Below are positions 17,371 through 25,519 of a stretch of 64,000 nt of DNA, piece by piece. The notes below the pieces were generated by a model. That model ran no database searches and was not told the origin of the DNA. It saw only the letters and a list, made by a program, of their open reading frames with translations. The position numbers were made by a program, and so were the translations under genes. Source of the stretch: Paenibacillus sp. (GTDB lineage: Bacteria; Bacillota; Bacilli; Paenibacillales; Paenibacillaceae); assembly GCA_017512705.1 (NCBI GenBank), contig JAFWEX010000026.1:82807-146806 (forward strand), written 5' to 3'. How positions within the stretch are numbered: position 1 is the stretch's first letter; each line of letters opens with the position of its first letter.

Positions 17371-18426
17371 TCATTTTTGCAGCAGGGATTCCAATATGTT
17401 CTTGCCCACAGGCTCCAGAAACGTGAGCGGATACAGATCTTTTTTAGTCAAAAACTTATAGATTGCGTCCAGGTACTCGTCCACACGAGAGGCTGATCCA
17501 AAACAGTAATTGGATAGTACTACGACACCCACACCCTGCTCTTTATTAAAAGCTAAATAACTGCTAAATCCAAAGGTTCCTCCGTCATGCCATAGAACCT
17601 GTTGATCTGACACGGTATCCTCTTGCCAACCATAATATAGATCTGAATCTCCAACCCGCACAGAAATATGACTTTGTTGCATGGCAGGGGCTAAGGGATG
17701 ATCTTCATTCAGATTCGCTTGTGCAAACAAACACATATCATGAAGAGATGACTTTATGGCTCCGGCTCCATCGTGTACACTAAGATCCCAGTGAGGCATG
17801 ATTTTCCCCGTTGACGTATGTCCATCGACCAATCTGCCATTCTGCTCTGCACTCAGCAGGGCGGCTGTTTCTGTGAGATTTAACGGGTCTGCGATATATG
17901 TTTTGAGCAGATTGTCATACGTACTACCTGCCACTTTACATAGGATATAGCCAAGTAAGCCGACACCTGTATTGGAATATTCGAATGAACCGATCTGATC
18001 TGTGTAGTCCGCATCAGCTAAGAAAGCAAGCAAATCTTGTTCTTTATAATTTACATATGGATTATACCGGTTGTTCTTCGAAGACAAATTGGTCGCAAGT
18101 CTAGGTAATCCAGAGGTATGCGTAGCCAGATGTTTCAGCGTGATTTTGTTGAGATAATCATTCTTGCCATGATCTATGTACTTGCTAACCGTATCATCAG
18201 AGGACAATCGTTGTTGGTGTTCCAATTCTAATAGAAGGATACTTGTGAACACTTTGGTCAGAGAGCCGATTTCAAACAACCTATGTTCGGGAGCAGATGT
18301 GCTCTGCTTGGGGGGATTGCCAAAGGAATGATATTTGATATCTCCTCTGGTAACGATCCCAATCTCAAGATGAAGATGCTTCTTGCCTTTAATGTATTCG
18401 GATACAAAAGATTGTAAATCTCTCAT
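17371..18426 (-). CDS. Beta-lactamase-family serine hydrolase
   Basis: 351 aa with the class C/penicillin-binding-protein fold. The S-x-x-K nucleophile motif SLTK is at 55-58, Y-x-N (YSN) at 150-152, and an HDGG motif near 284 replaces the KTG box, as in esterase and D-aminopeptidase relatives. No signal peptide or lipobox is visible, so it appears cytoplasmic. That argues for an esterase or peptidase role rather than beta-lactam resistance. The start is ATG 18426, with a TTG just before it as an alternative. Confidence 0.85.
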   Translation of the reverse strand: MRDLQSFVSEYIKGKKHLHLEIGIVTRGDIKYHSFGNPPKQSTSAPEHRLFEIGSLTKVFTSILLLELEHQQRLSSDDTVSKYIDHGKNDYLNKITLKHLATHTSGLPRLATNLSSKNNRYNPYVNYKEQDLLAFLADADYTDQIGSFEYSNTGVGLLGYILCKVAGSTYDNLLKTYIADPLNLTETAALLSAEQNGRLVDGHTSTGKIMPHWDLSVHDGAGAIKSSLHDMCLFAQANLNEDHPLAPAMQQSHISVRVGDSDLYYGWQEDTVSDQQVLWHDGGTFGFSSYLAFNKEQGVGVVVLSNYCFGSASRVDEYLDAIYKFLTKKDLYPLTFLEPVGKNILESLLQK

Positions 18427-18577
18427 CAAGCATTATGCTCCCCTCTAGTGTGTATCTATTCCTCCATATGCAGATCACGCTGGTCGACCTATAATAGAGA
18501 TATTAAACGCTGTAATCGTTATATTCGTTCCTTCCCTACCAATTCCTGCTCGTAAGTCACTACTTCTCTCTTTGAAC

Positions 18578-18608
18578 AAAGAAAAGAGCCGCGATTACGG
18601 CTCTTTCT
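18578..18608 (-). terminator. Rho-independent terminator overlapping the merR stop codon
   Basis: Minus-strand AAAGAGCCG / CGGCTCTTT stem with the stop codon in its loop, followed by TTTTCTTTG. It ends the hydrolase-merR operon. Confidence 0.75.
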
Positions 18609-18987
18609 TCTCTACTCTAAAAGACTGTATATAACTGTCGATCTCATCCTCGGGGATAAGTAACAACCCGGCCAGATGTTTCTGCATTTGCTCCAGTTGA
18701 TCAATATGTTGCTGAATATCAGTAATCCGTTCGCGCACAAGTGATTTCAAGGTGTCCTTTTCCATTTCTTCGTTGCTCAGCAAATCCAAAGTTTCCTGTA
18801 TTGCTTTCAGCGAGTAACCGAGCATCTGTGCATCCTTGATGAATTTGACTTTGACCAGATAATCCTCGGTATACATCCGATATCCATTAGAGGATCGATG
18901 CGGAGCGGGCAGTATGCCGCTGTCCTCATAATAGCGAAGCGTTGCCATACTTACCCCTGTCTTTTTGGCCAGTTGGCCTCTCGTCAT
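18595..18987 (-). CDS. MerR-family transcriptional regulator
   Basis: 130 aa. The N-terminal HTH begins TRGQLAKKTGVSMATLRYYE, with wing residues RSSNGYRMY. A dimerisation coiled coil lies near 75-108 and a short C-terminal effector tail contains no cysteine, so metal sensing is unlikely. It lies 33 nt downstream of the alpha/beta-hydrolase gene in the same operon. The operon promoter carries a MerR-type palindrome in a 20-bp spacer, so the protein very probably autoregulates both genes by twisting that promoter. The ligand is unknown; a hydrophobic compound handled by the hydrolase is one possibility. Confidence 0.9.
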   Translation of the reverse strand: MTRGQLAKKTGVSMATLRYYEDSGILPAPHRSSNGYRMYTEDYLVKVKFIKDAQMLGYSLKAIQETLDLLSNEEMEKDTLKSLVRERITDIQQHIDQLEQMQKHLAGLLLIPEDEIDSYIQSFRVEKKEP

Positions 18988-19020
18988 GGTATGTACACCG
19001 ATCCCACCTCTCCAGCAGAC

Positions 19021-20517
19021 TTATTCTGTTTGTTTGTTACGGCTCTTCGTATACTCGTTATCATAAGATACTTCGGGAAATTTCGCTGAACTTCCTTTCA
19101 GCAGAGGTTGTGCCTCCCCTTTCAGGTAATGGTCAAAAAAGGCGAGTGCATAACTTCTCGTAATATCAATATTATGCTCCGCAGACATGTTCTTAGCAAA
19201 CAGACGTGGTGAAATCAACGCTATATCAGTGAAGCTTTGATGGAAGAACCCATTCACAGTCAAATAATAGGTATCATTCAGACTATTCGTCATGACATGT
19301 CTCAGATCGGGTTCAAACTCGGGGTAGAACACTTTATCTTTGGAGGCAGCTTTGGGATCAAAACTTTTGGCTGTTTCGCCAGACATGATGTACATAAAAG
19401 GCTGTTTCAAAGACGTCTTAGAGACGCTACCCCAGAATCCGCCCTCCAAACTGAGTCCTGCTTGTAAACGCTCATCCTGCGCAAGTGCTTCTGCTGTTGT
19501 GGCTCCACCATATGAATGTCCCATAATGCCCGTGTGACTCAGATCAAGTCTACCTTCTAGCACTTGATGCGGGTCATTAGCATTCCACTGTTCAAGGGTG
19601 TCGAGTACAAAACGTACATCCGCTGCACGTATGCCTATCCCTTCTACATTGTATTGATACAATTCTTCGGATCTGGCGAACTTGGGTCCCGCATCGTAAG
19701 AAACTGCATGTCCATCCGGGAAGGTTATTCGAGCGGACGTATAAGGATGGTCTATCCCTACAACGATATAACCATGACTGACCAGTTCCTCGACTGCAGT
19801 CATGCTCTGAAAACGAGCCGAACGGACACCGGGAGAGAACAGGACAACAGGATAAGAGCTGCTTGCGCTCGACATCGCAGCACCTTTCACCACATGTGTC
19901 GGTATCGTATCCAGATAACTAAATACTTGAGATGGGATGCCAAATACCAGACTGATTGCTTCCCCCAATTCAGCAGGGTATGGCTCCGGTTTAATGCCTT
20001 TTGCAGCTTCAGGCTCTACCGGATACCACACATTAATCATCAGCTCACGCTTGTCTCCAGCTTCAGGTGAAAAAGTCTCCTCCCGGGATTCATCTACAAT
20101 TCGTTGTGAAAACGTACCGATGGCAAACTGTCCTGTTGGCTCAGGGATTTTAAATGTAGGGAAATACATCGTAAGCAGTCCTGATCCAACTCCAGAGAAG
20201 GCAGCAAGGATGAGGATGAACACACTTCGAAGCAAGATGCGTGCTTTTGATTTTTTCTTGTACGTTACCGCTGTCAGGCTTCCACCACTACGAATCCATT
20301 TAACCATTTGATTGATTAACAGCATGAAGAGTAGTAGTGCCACTAAATAAGACGGTAATAACATCATACGTACTGAATCGATGATAGCATGTAGTAATAA
20401 TGAGACGATCAAGGCACTAAGCATACCTATCGCAAGCTTCTGCCGTTTCGGACAGAGCGGCAAAGCAAGTGCCCCTGCTATCGTTACAATTACGAAAATC
20501 CATTCAAATAACTTCAT
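19021..20517 (-). CDS. Membrane-anchored alpha/beta-hydrolase (PAF acetylhydrolase/dienelactone hydrolase-like)
   Basis: 498 aa. Several N-terminal hydrophobic helices (within residues 4-70 and 95-118) anchor a C-terminal alpha/beta-hydrolase domain. The nucleophile elbow is GHSYGG with Ser near 335. The oxyanion region LFSPGVRS and the GIDHPY segment match platelet-activating-factor acetylhydrolase-like enzymes, and a late HQSF segment may supply the catalytic His. The start is ATG 20517 (GGAGG 7 nt upstream); the 21 residues further upstream overlap the promoter. First gene of an operon with merR. Confidence 0.85.
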   Translation of the reverse strand: MKLFEWIFVIVTIAGALALPLCPKRQKLAIGMLSALIVSLLLHAIIDSVRMMLLPSYLVALLLFMLLINQMVKWIRSGGSLTAVTYKKKSKARILLRSVFILILAAFSGVGSGLLTMYFPTFKIPEPTGQFAIGTFSQRIVDESREETFSPEAGDKRELMINVWYPVEPEAAKGIKPEPYPAELGEAISLVFGIPSQVFSYLDTIPTHVVKGAAMSSASSSYPVVLFSPGVRSARFQSMTAVEELVSHGYIVVGIDHPYTSARITFPDGHAVSYDAGPKFARSEELYQYNVEGIGIRAADVRFVLDTLEQWNANDPHQVLEGRLDLSHTGIMGHSYGGATTAEALAQDERLQAGLSLEGGFWGSVSKTSLKQPFMYIMSGETAKSFDPKAASKDKVFYPEFEPDLRHVMTNSLNDTYYLTVNGFFHQSFTDIALISPRLFAKNMSAEHNIDITRSYALAFFDHYLKGEAQPLLKGSSAKFPEVSYDNEYTKSRNKQTE

Positions 20518-20548
20518 GTTTTTTCCTCCAAACGCTGTTGATACAACA

Positions 20549-20580
20549 AGAATAGACCTTGAAGTATACTTCAAGGTCAA
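20549..20580 (-). promoter_or_regulatory. MerR-type promoter with 24-bp perfect palindrome
   Basis: Minus strand: -35 TTGACC (20575-20580) and -10 TATTCT (20549-20554) are separated by exactly 20 bp instead of 17. The spacer is filled by a perfect 24-bp palindrome (20555-20578; half-site GACCTTGAAGTA). Over-long spacers occupied by a dyad are the hallmark of promoters activated by MerR proteins. Confidence 0.85.
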
Positions 20581-20601
20581 GGGGTATTACTACGTTTGGA
20601 G

Positions 20602-22089
20602 TTACACTTGTAGATCCCATTTACGAAGTTCGGTCAGTGTGCATCTTCCCTGTGAAAATACTTGAATCCCTTTAGAGCTCGGACCAGGATATATCCGTGC
20701 TGACATGACCTGCTCGCCTTGCTGGATAAAAACCTCAATTGAACTAATATCTACAAAAATGCGAAGCTCCAGCTTGCCTTCACTAAGCTCTACTGTTGTT
20801 GAACGCTCTCCACCAGGACCTTGTCCGGCACGATCCCGATTCATACTTAAGCGACGCTGCTTCACATCGTAGGTAATGACGGTTTCCTCTTGCTCACTTG
20901 TTCTCAGCTTTAATCCAAAATACTGAGCCTCTGCTGCCTCAAATACAGCATGTAATTCATAACAATCCCCGCTGATGCCCAGATCATGTGTGCCGTCGTG
21001 AATGGACTGTGACTTTTGTTCCACGCCAGCAAGTCTATACTTGGAAAGTTCGGGAAGCGGCTGGAATATCAAACGTTCCCCTCTCCGAATTAATTGGCGC
21101 GGCAACGTCATTGCTCCTGCCCAAGCGTGAGAACGTTGTGTTGGTATTTCGGTCTCCCATGTCTCCATCCAGGCCATCATAATCCTTCGCCCTTGTGCGT
21201 CTTCCATCGTCTGAGGTGCGTAAAAATCGAAGCCGCAGTCAAGTGGAACATACTCACTATATTCAAGGACTCCCTTGTCCGTATCCAATGTTCCCATCAT
21301 ATATACGGTGGAGTGCAAATTATGATAATGATCACCTTGGGCTGGCATTCGCTGCGGGGACATGATCAGCACATCGCGGTCATCCAGCGAGAATACATCT
21401 GGACATTCCCAGTTGTCTCCAAGCGTTCCATCACTCTGAGCCATCACGTTAACATATGTCCAATTCAGCAAGTCTGCCGAACGATATAGCAAAATACTTC
21501 CGTTTCCAGCGTCGTCATTCGACCCAAGCACGCAATAATACATCCCATCTCGTTCGAACACTTTCGGATCACGAAAATCCTTTGGACTTGCCTGTGCTGG
21601 AATCTGATGTAATCCAATGACCGGGTTCAGCTCGGATTTAACAAAATCAATTCCGTTCTCCGATACAGCAATATTCTGTGTCTGCTTATAATCTTTATCT
21701 TTGTCTGGTCCTGTCACTACATGACCCGTGTACATAAGCACCAGTTTACCATCTTGAACAATAGCACTGCCTGAGAAGCAACCGTCACGGTCATAATCCT
21801 GATCTGGTGCAAGCGCAACAGGGAGATACGTCCATGTCACCAAGTCTTCACTCACCGCGTGTCCCCAGTGCATCGGCCCCCATACAGGCTCATAAGGGTA
21901 GTACTGATAGAACATATGGTACATTCCATTAAAATAAATAAAACCATTGGGATCATTCATCCAGCCGACTTCTGGCATCAGATGGTACCCTAAGCGATAG
22001 ACTGGACTAACGTTGTGACGATTTGCCTCAATATACGCCTTTGCCCTTTCAAGGGTATAACGATTTTCGTTCTGTGCATCATGCTTCAT
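20602..22089 (-). CDS. Glycoside hydrolase family 32 sucrase / fructan hydrolase
   Basis: 495 aa, five-bladed propeller plus C-terminal beta-sandwich. The nucleophile motif WMNDPNG is at 43-49 (D46), followed by transition-state stabiliser FRDPKVF and acid/base motif WECPDVF. There is no signal peptide, so the enzyme is cytoplasmic and splits an imported sugar. Because import here is by an ABC system rather than a PTS, the substrate is likely free sucrose or a fructo-oligosaccharide rather than sucrose 6-phosphate (inference). Last gene of the LacI-controlled operon. No terminator is visible before the MerR operator just downstream. Confidence 0.93.
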   Translation of the reverse strand: MKHDAQNENRYTLERAKAYIEANRHNVSPVYRLGYHLMPEVGWMNDPNGFIYFNGMYHMFYQYYPYEPVWGPMHWGHAVSEDLVTWTYLPVALAPDQDYDRDGCFSGSAIVQDGKLVLMYTGHVVTGPDKDKDYKQTQNIAVSENGIDFVKSELNPVIGLHQIPAQASPKDFRDPKVFERDGMYYCVLGSNDDAGNGSILLYRSADLLNWTYVNVMAQSDGTLGDNWECPDVFSLDDRDVLIMSPQRMPAQGDHYHNLHSTVYMMGTLDTDKGVLEYSEYVPLDCGFDFYAPQTMEDAQGRRIMMAWMETWETEIPTQRSHAWAGAMTLPRQLIRRGERLIFQPLPELSKYRLAGVEQKSQSIHDGTHDLGISGDCYELHAVFEAAEAQYFGLKLRTSEQEETVITYDVKQRRLSMNRDRAGQGPGGERSTTVELSEGKLELRIFVDISSIEVFIQQGEQVMSARIYPGPSSKGIQVFSQGRCTLTELRKWDLQV

Positions 22090-22127
22090 ATGTCTTACAC
22101 TCCTGTCTCTATCTCACCTTGTTGGAC

Positions 22128-22958
22128 TTATTTAATGGCGCCTTGCATAACTCCCTGGATGATATACTTCTGTGCAAACAGATAAACAATCAGTACAGGC
22201 AGAAGTGTCAATACCAGACCAGCCATTAGCGGACCATAATCCACCGTATACGTTCCATAAAAATAAAACGTAGACAACGGCAATGTCCGTTGCTCTGACG
22301 ATGTAAGTACCAAAGATGGAAGCAAAAAGTCATTCCATATCCATAAAACGTTCAGCACACTGATTGTAACGGTAGTTGGAAGCAATACCGGTAATACGAT
22401 ACGGAAAAATGTTTGCACTCTGCCACAGCCGTCCATCAGAGCGGCTTCTTCCAGTTCCAGCGGGATGCTTTTGACAAAACCATGGTAAATAAATACGGCA
22501 AGCGGGCTACCAAAGCCAATATACATATAAATCAGCGACCACTTGTTGTCCAGCAAGCTAAGCGAGCCGTAAATTTTCACAAGAGGGATCATAATGGCTT
22601 GGAAAGGAATAATCATCGCCGCTACCATCAGGAAAAAGAGATACTGATTCAGTTTGCTGTGATGTCGAACAAAATAATGTGCAGTCATCGCTGAGAAGAG
22701 GGCAATGAGCAACACACCGGCAACCGTAATGAGCAAAGAGTTGCTAAAAGCTGATAAATAACCCATTTTATCAAACGCATTTGCGTAATTTTCCAGTTGA
22801 AAAGAACCTGACAAGCCAAGCGGGTCAGAAGTAATAGCCTGATTGGTTTTGAATGAGTTCAAAATCAGAAGCACAAAGGGAAACACGAAAAGGATCATAG
22901 CAACGACCAAGGCTACTAATTTCAGTCCGTTCAGAATACGCGATTGTCCAGCCATCAT
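22128..22958 (-). CDS. Carbohydrate ABC transporter permease (MalG type)
   Basis: 276 aa, six membrane segments. The EAA motif that docks the ATPase reads ELEEAALMDGCGRVQTFFRI. It overlaps the upstream permease gene by 4 nt. It imports the oligosaccharide hydrolysed by the GH32 enzyme encoded next. Confidence 0.94.
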   Translation of the reverse strand: MMAGQSRILNGLKLVALVVAMILFVFPFVLLILNSFKTNQAITSDPLGLSGSFQLENYANAFDKMGYLSAFSNSLLITVAGVLLIALFSAMTAHYFVRHHSKLNQYLFFLMVAAMIIPFQAIMIPLVKIYGSLSLLDNKWSLIYMYIGFGSPLAVFIYHGFVKSIPLELEEAALMDGCGRVQTFFRIVLPVLLPTTVTISVLNVLWIWNDFLLPSLVLTSSEQRTLPLSTFYFYGTYTVDYGPLMAGLVLTLLPVLIVYLFAQKYIIQGVMQGAIK

Positions 22959-23839
22959 GCCTCGACCTCCAGCTTTTTGCTAAAATACACCTGAAGTAAT
23001 GTAATCGTCGCCACGAGGATAAATAAAACAAGGGCTTCAGCTTGACCTAGCCCATAGTCACGTGCGAGGAAGGCCTGCTCATATACATGCATGGATACCA
23101 TCTCTGTACTTTTGAACGGTCCACCGCTTGTCAAGGAAACGTTGAGATCGTATACCATAAATCCACGTTGCAGTGACAAGAAAACACACACTATGAAGGA
23201 AGGCACCATAAGTGGCAATACAATGCGCATTAGCATTTTACGATTACTTGCCCCGTCGATGCTCGCCGCTTCCAACACATCCCGCGGTACATTCATCAAA
23301 CCGGCAATGTAAATAACCATCATATAACCTGCATACTGCCAGACGGTCACAATAATAAGTGCCCAGAAAGCCTTGTCTGGATCAGCCAGCCAGGAAGCGG
23401 AGAAAAACGGTATGTTCAATTTTTGACCTGCAAATACAAGTACCTGATTGAAAATAAACTGCCAGATGAAACCCAGCACAATGCCGCCTACAAGATTGGG
23501 TAAGAAAAAGCCAGCTCGGAACCAGCCCTGTGCCTTGATTCCCCGAGTTACGGCATATGCAAGCAAAAAGGCAACGAGGTTGGTCAACACAACCGTAATA
23601 AATACATACTCCAGCGTCATTGCAAAAGACTTCCAGAACACAGTGTCTTTGAACACACCGATATAATTATCCCAGCCCACAAAGTTTTGATCGACTGCAA
23701 TGCCATCCCAGTTCGTAAACGTCAAATAGATACCGTACAAAAAAGGAATAATCATAACTGTTGCAAAAGCAAATAGTGTAGGGCCAGTGAATATCAGGCG
23801 AGTGCGCAGACGTGTCCATAATCCTTTTTCAGTGAGCAT
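22955..23839 (-). CDS. Carbohydrate ABC transporter permease (MalF type)
   Basis: 294 aa with six membrane segments and an EAA motif VLEAASIDGASNRKMLMRIV. The start MLTEKGLW at 23839 is preferred because GGAGG lies 6 nt before it. The frame to 23890 adds an unlikely Trp/Arg-rich head. Forms a heterodimer with the MalG-type subunit. An intercistronic hairpin separates it from the binding-protein gene. Confidence 0.93.
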   Translation of the reverse strand: MLTEKGLWTRLRTRLIFTGPTLFAFATVMIIPFLYGIYLTFTNWDGIAVDQNFVGWDNYIGVFKDTVFWKSFAMTLEYVFITVVLTNLVAFLLAYAVTRGIKAQGWFRAGFFLPNLVGGIVLGFIWQFIFNQVLVFAGQKLNIPFFSASWLADPDKAFWALIIVTVWQYAGYMMVIYIAGLMNVPRDVLEAASIDGASNRKMLMRIVLPLMVPSFIVCVFLSLQRGFMVYDLNVSLTSGGPFKSTEMVSMHVYEQAFLARDYGLGQAEALVLFILVATITLLQVYFSKKLEVEA

Positions 23840-23896
23840 TGTCATCCTCCACTCTATCTCTCTCCACGTCATAAACCTGGCAGTTACCATAAAGTG

Positions 23897-23932
23897 GGTC
23901 AGACAGAAGTAAACTATGTATCCTGTCTGACC
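23897..23932 (-). repeat. Intercistronic stem-loop between binding-protein and permease genes
   Basis: Perfect 10-bp inverted repeat, GGTCAGACAG / CTGTCTGACC, with a 16-nt loop and no T-run. It lies in the 161-nt gap after the binding-protein gene. Such structures protect the 5' cistron's mRNA and let the binding protein be made in excess, as described for malE-malF. That function here is inferred. Confidence 0.6.
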
Positions 23933-24000
23933 TCCTATCAGGTATCCATCCTATGGAGAAAACTTCTCTTTATACTGTGCTAAATGTCAAACTGCATCAT

Positions 24001-25332
24001 TTATTTCACGTTAGTCCAGTAAGCCTGAATCTCGCTGGCAAGTCCGGCACGATCAATGACATCAGCCAAATATTTCTGCATGGAAGCTCCCAATTTGGAC
24101 CAGTGATCGGCTGGAAGCGTACTCATAGATTCTTCAATCTTACCTGCCTTGATGTATTCACTAATGGATTTACCAAGTGGATCAGCTGGCTCCAGTGTAA
24201 TATTGCTAAACGCTGGAATGATATTGGCCTGCTTAACTAGGAAATCCTGACCTTTTTCTTTATAAACGATCCAGTCCAAAAATTTCTTAGCGGCTTCTTG
24301 CTGTGCTGGTGTGCTTTTTTCCTTGTCCAGCAAAATACGTTTGGATACAGCGGCAGATATCTGTGAATTTCCGAAGTCGGCTGCATTATTACTCACAGGT
24401 ACCGGCAGGAAACCGTATTTTCCATCTGCTGTATCAAAGCCGGAAATTTGCGGCCAAGCCCAGTTCCCCATGAACCAGATCCCAACTTCACCCTTACCAA
24501 GTACTTCTGGTCCACGCTCATACGTACCGGAAAGTGGTGATGCTTTGTCGATATTGTACGTTTTCATCACATCAAATGTATCCATCAAACCATTAAATAC
24601 AGCATTGGATGCCAGATCCACTTTGCCTGCTTTGAGATCGTTCATGAATTGATCCACTTCGGAGAGATCTGCGGATTGTCCACCATAGGCAAGCGGCAAG
24701 TAGTGCGCTCCAAGAGACCAATCCATCGGTGAAATAATTAAAGGCGCTTTGCCGGTAGCTGCTATTTTTTTGAACAAGTCCTCCAGCTGTGTTGTTGTCT
24801 CTACCGATTTTGGATCAAATGTACCACCTACCGCTTGATCAACTACCTCCTGGTTGTAGATAAATCCATAACCTTCAATGGCCAAAGGAAAAGCATAGTT
24901 TTTGCCATCAAACGTTGTAGCAGCTGTACTGTTCTCCACCGCATCCTTCATCCAAGGCTCAGATGTGAGATCAAGAACACGGTCCTTGAATTTCTCAACA
25001 TCTCCAGTATCCAACATCATCATCGTTGTCGGATTTCCTGATGCATAGAGAGCGGATGCCTTTTCAAACGGAGACTGTCCACTACCTACTGGTACAATTT
25101 CAAGCGTAATATTTGGATTTTCTGCTTGAAAGTCTTTGGCTGCTTGCTCTAATTGATCGTTAATTTCTGATTTGGAGTTGAGCATAGTAATTTTGACATT
25201 TTCACTGCCACCATCGTTTGAACCTGTGGAAGAATTCGAATCTGTAGTTGCTTTGTCTCCGCATGCTGACAGAACCAGCACCATAATCAATGAAAAAATC
25301 CAAATCCCTGTCCGACGTTGTTTTGTTTTCAT
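24001..25332 (-). CDS. Carbohydrate ABC transporter substrate-binding lipoprotein
   Basis: 443 aa. The N-terminus MKTKQRRTGIWIFSLIMVLV plus LSAC gives a type II signal with lipidated C24. It continues with a Ser/Gly-rich linker and an extracellular family 1 solute-binding fold (VKITMLNSKSEINDQLEQAA near the start). ATG 25332 is preceded by GGGGGA at about 9 nt. It delivers the sugar to the two permeases. No ATPase is encoded in the operon, so a shared MsmX-type ATPase elsewhere must power transport (known pattern in Firmicutes, inferred here). Confidence 0.93.
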   Translation of the reverse strand: MKTKQRRTGIWIFSLIMVLVLSACGDKATTDSNSSTGSNDGGSENVKITMLNSKSEINDQLEQAAKDFQAENPNITLEIVPVGSGQSPFEKASALYASGNPTTMMMLDTGDVEKFKDRVLDLTSEPWMKDAVENSTAATTFDGKNYAFPLAIEGYGFIYNQEVVDQAVGGTFDPKSVETTTQLEDLFKKIAATGKAPLIISPMDWSLGAHYLPLAYGGQSADLSEVDQFMNDLKAGKVDLASNAVFNGLMDTFDVMKTYNIDKASPLSGTYERGPEVLGKGEVGIWFMGNWAWPQISGFDTADGKYGFLPVPVSNNAADFGNSQISAAVSKRILLDKEKSTPAQQEAAKKFLDWIVYKEKGQDFLVKQANIIPAFSNITLEPADPLGKSISEYIKAGKIEESMSTLPADHWSKLGASMQKYLADVIDRAGLASEIQAYWTNVK

Positions 25333-25361
25333 CTTGTTATGTCCCCCATTCATTAGTGTAA

Positions 25362-25420
25362 AGAGAAAACGTTTACAATTCAGATTATAATGTCAAAGGT
25401 TTAACATGTCAATCGTTTGA
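25362..25420 (-). promoter_or_regulatory. Sugar-operon promoter with LacI-type operator and cre-like site
   Basis: Minus strand consensus promoter: TTGACA (25405-25410), 17-bp spacer, TATAAT (25382-25387). A near-palindrome TGTCAATCGTTTGACA with the central CG typical of LacI operators (25405-25420) covers the -35. A weaker copy (25389-25404) lies in the spacer. Downstream of the -10, TGTAAACGTTTTCT (25362-25375) matches the cre consensus at 13 of 14 positions, suggesting CcpA repression as well. Confidence 0.8.
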
Positions 25421-25460
25421 CATATCGATTTTAAAAAAAATTATCTCGTATTATGGTATA

Positions 25461-25510
25461 CAAAAATACCCCACAGAGAGACTTTTAAAAAGTGTCTGCT
25501 CTGTAGGGTA
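25461..25510 (-). terminator. Rho-independent terminator of the LacI-family gene
   Basis: Minus-strand stem TACCC-ACAGAG / CTCTGT-GGGGTA (25467-25510) followed by TTTTT. It insulates the regulator gene from the sugar operon promoter. Confidence 0.75.
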
Positions 25511-25519
25511 CGGTTTAAT

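Noticed and set aside
17371-18426. True beta-lactamase (antibiotic resistance)
   Set aside because: SxxK and YxN are present, but the protein has no export signal and an HDGG motif in place of KTG, so an esterase/peptidase is more likely.
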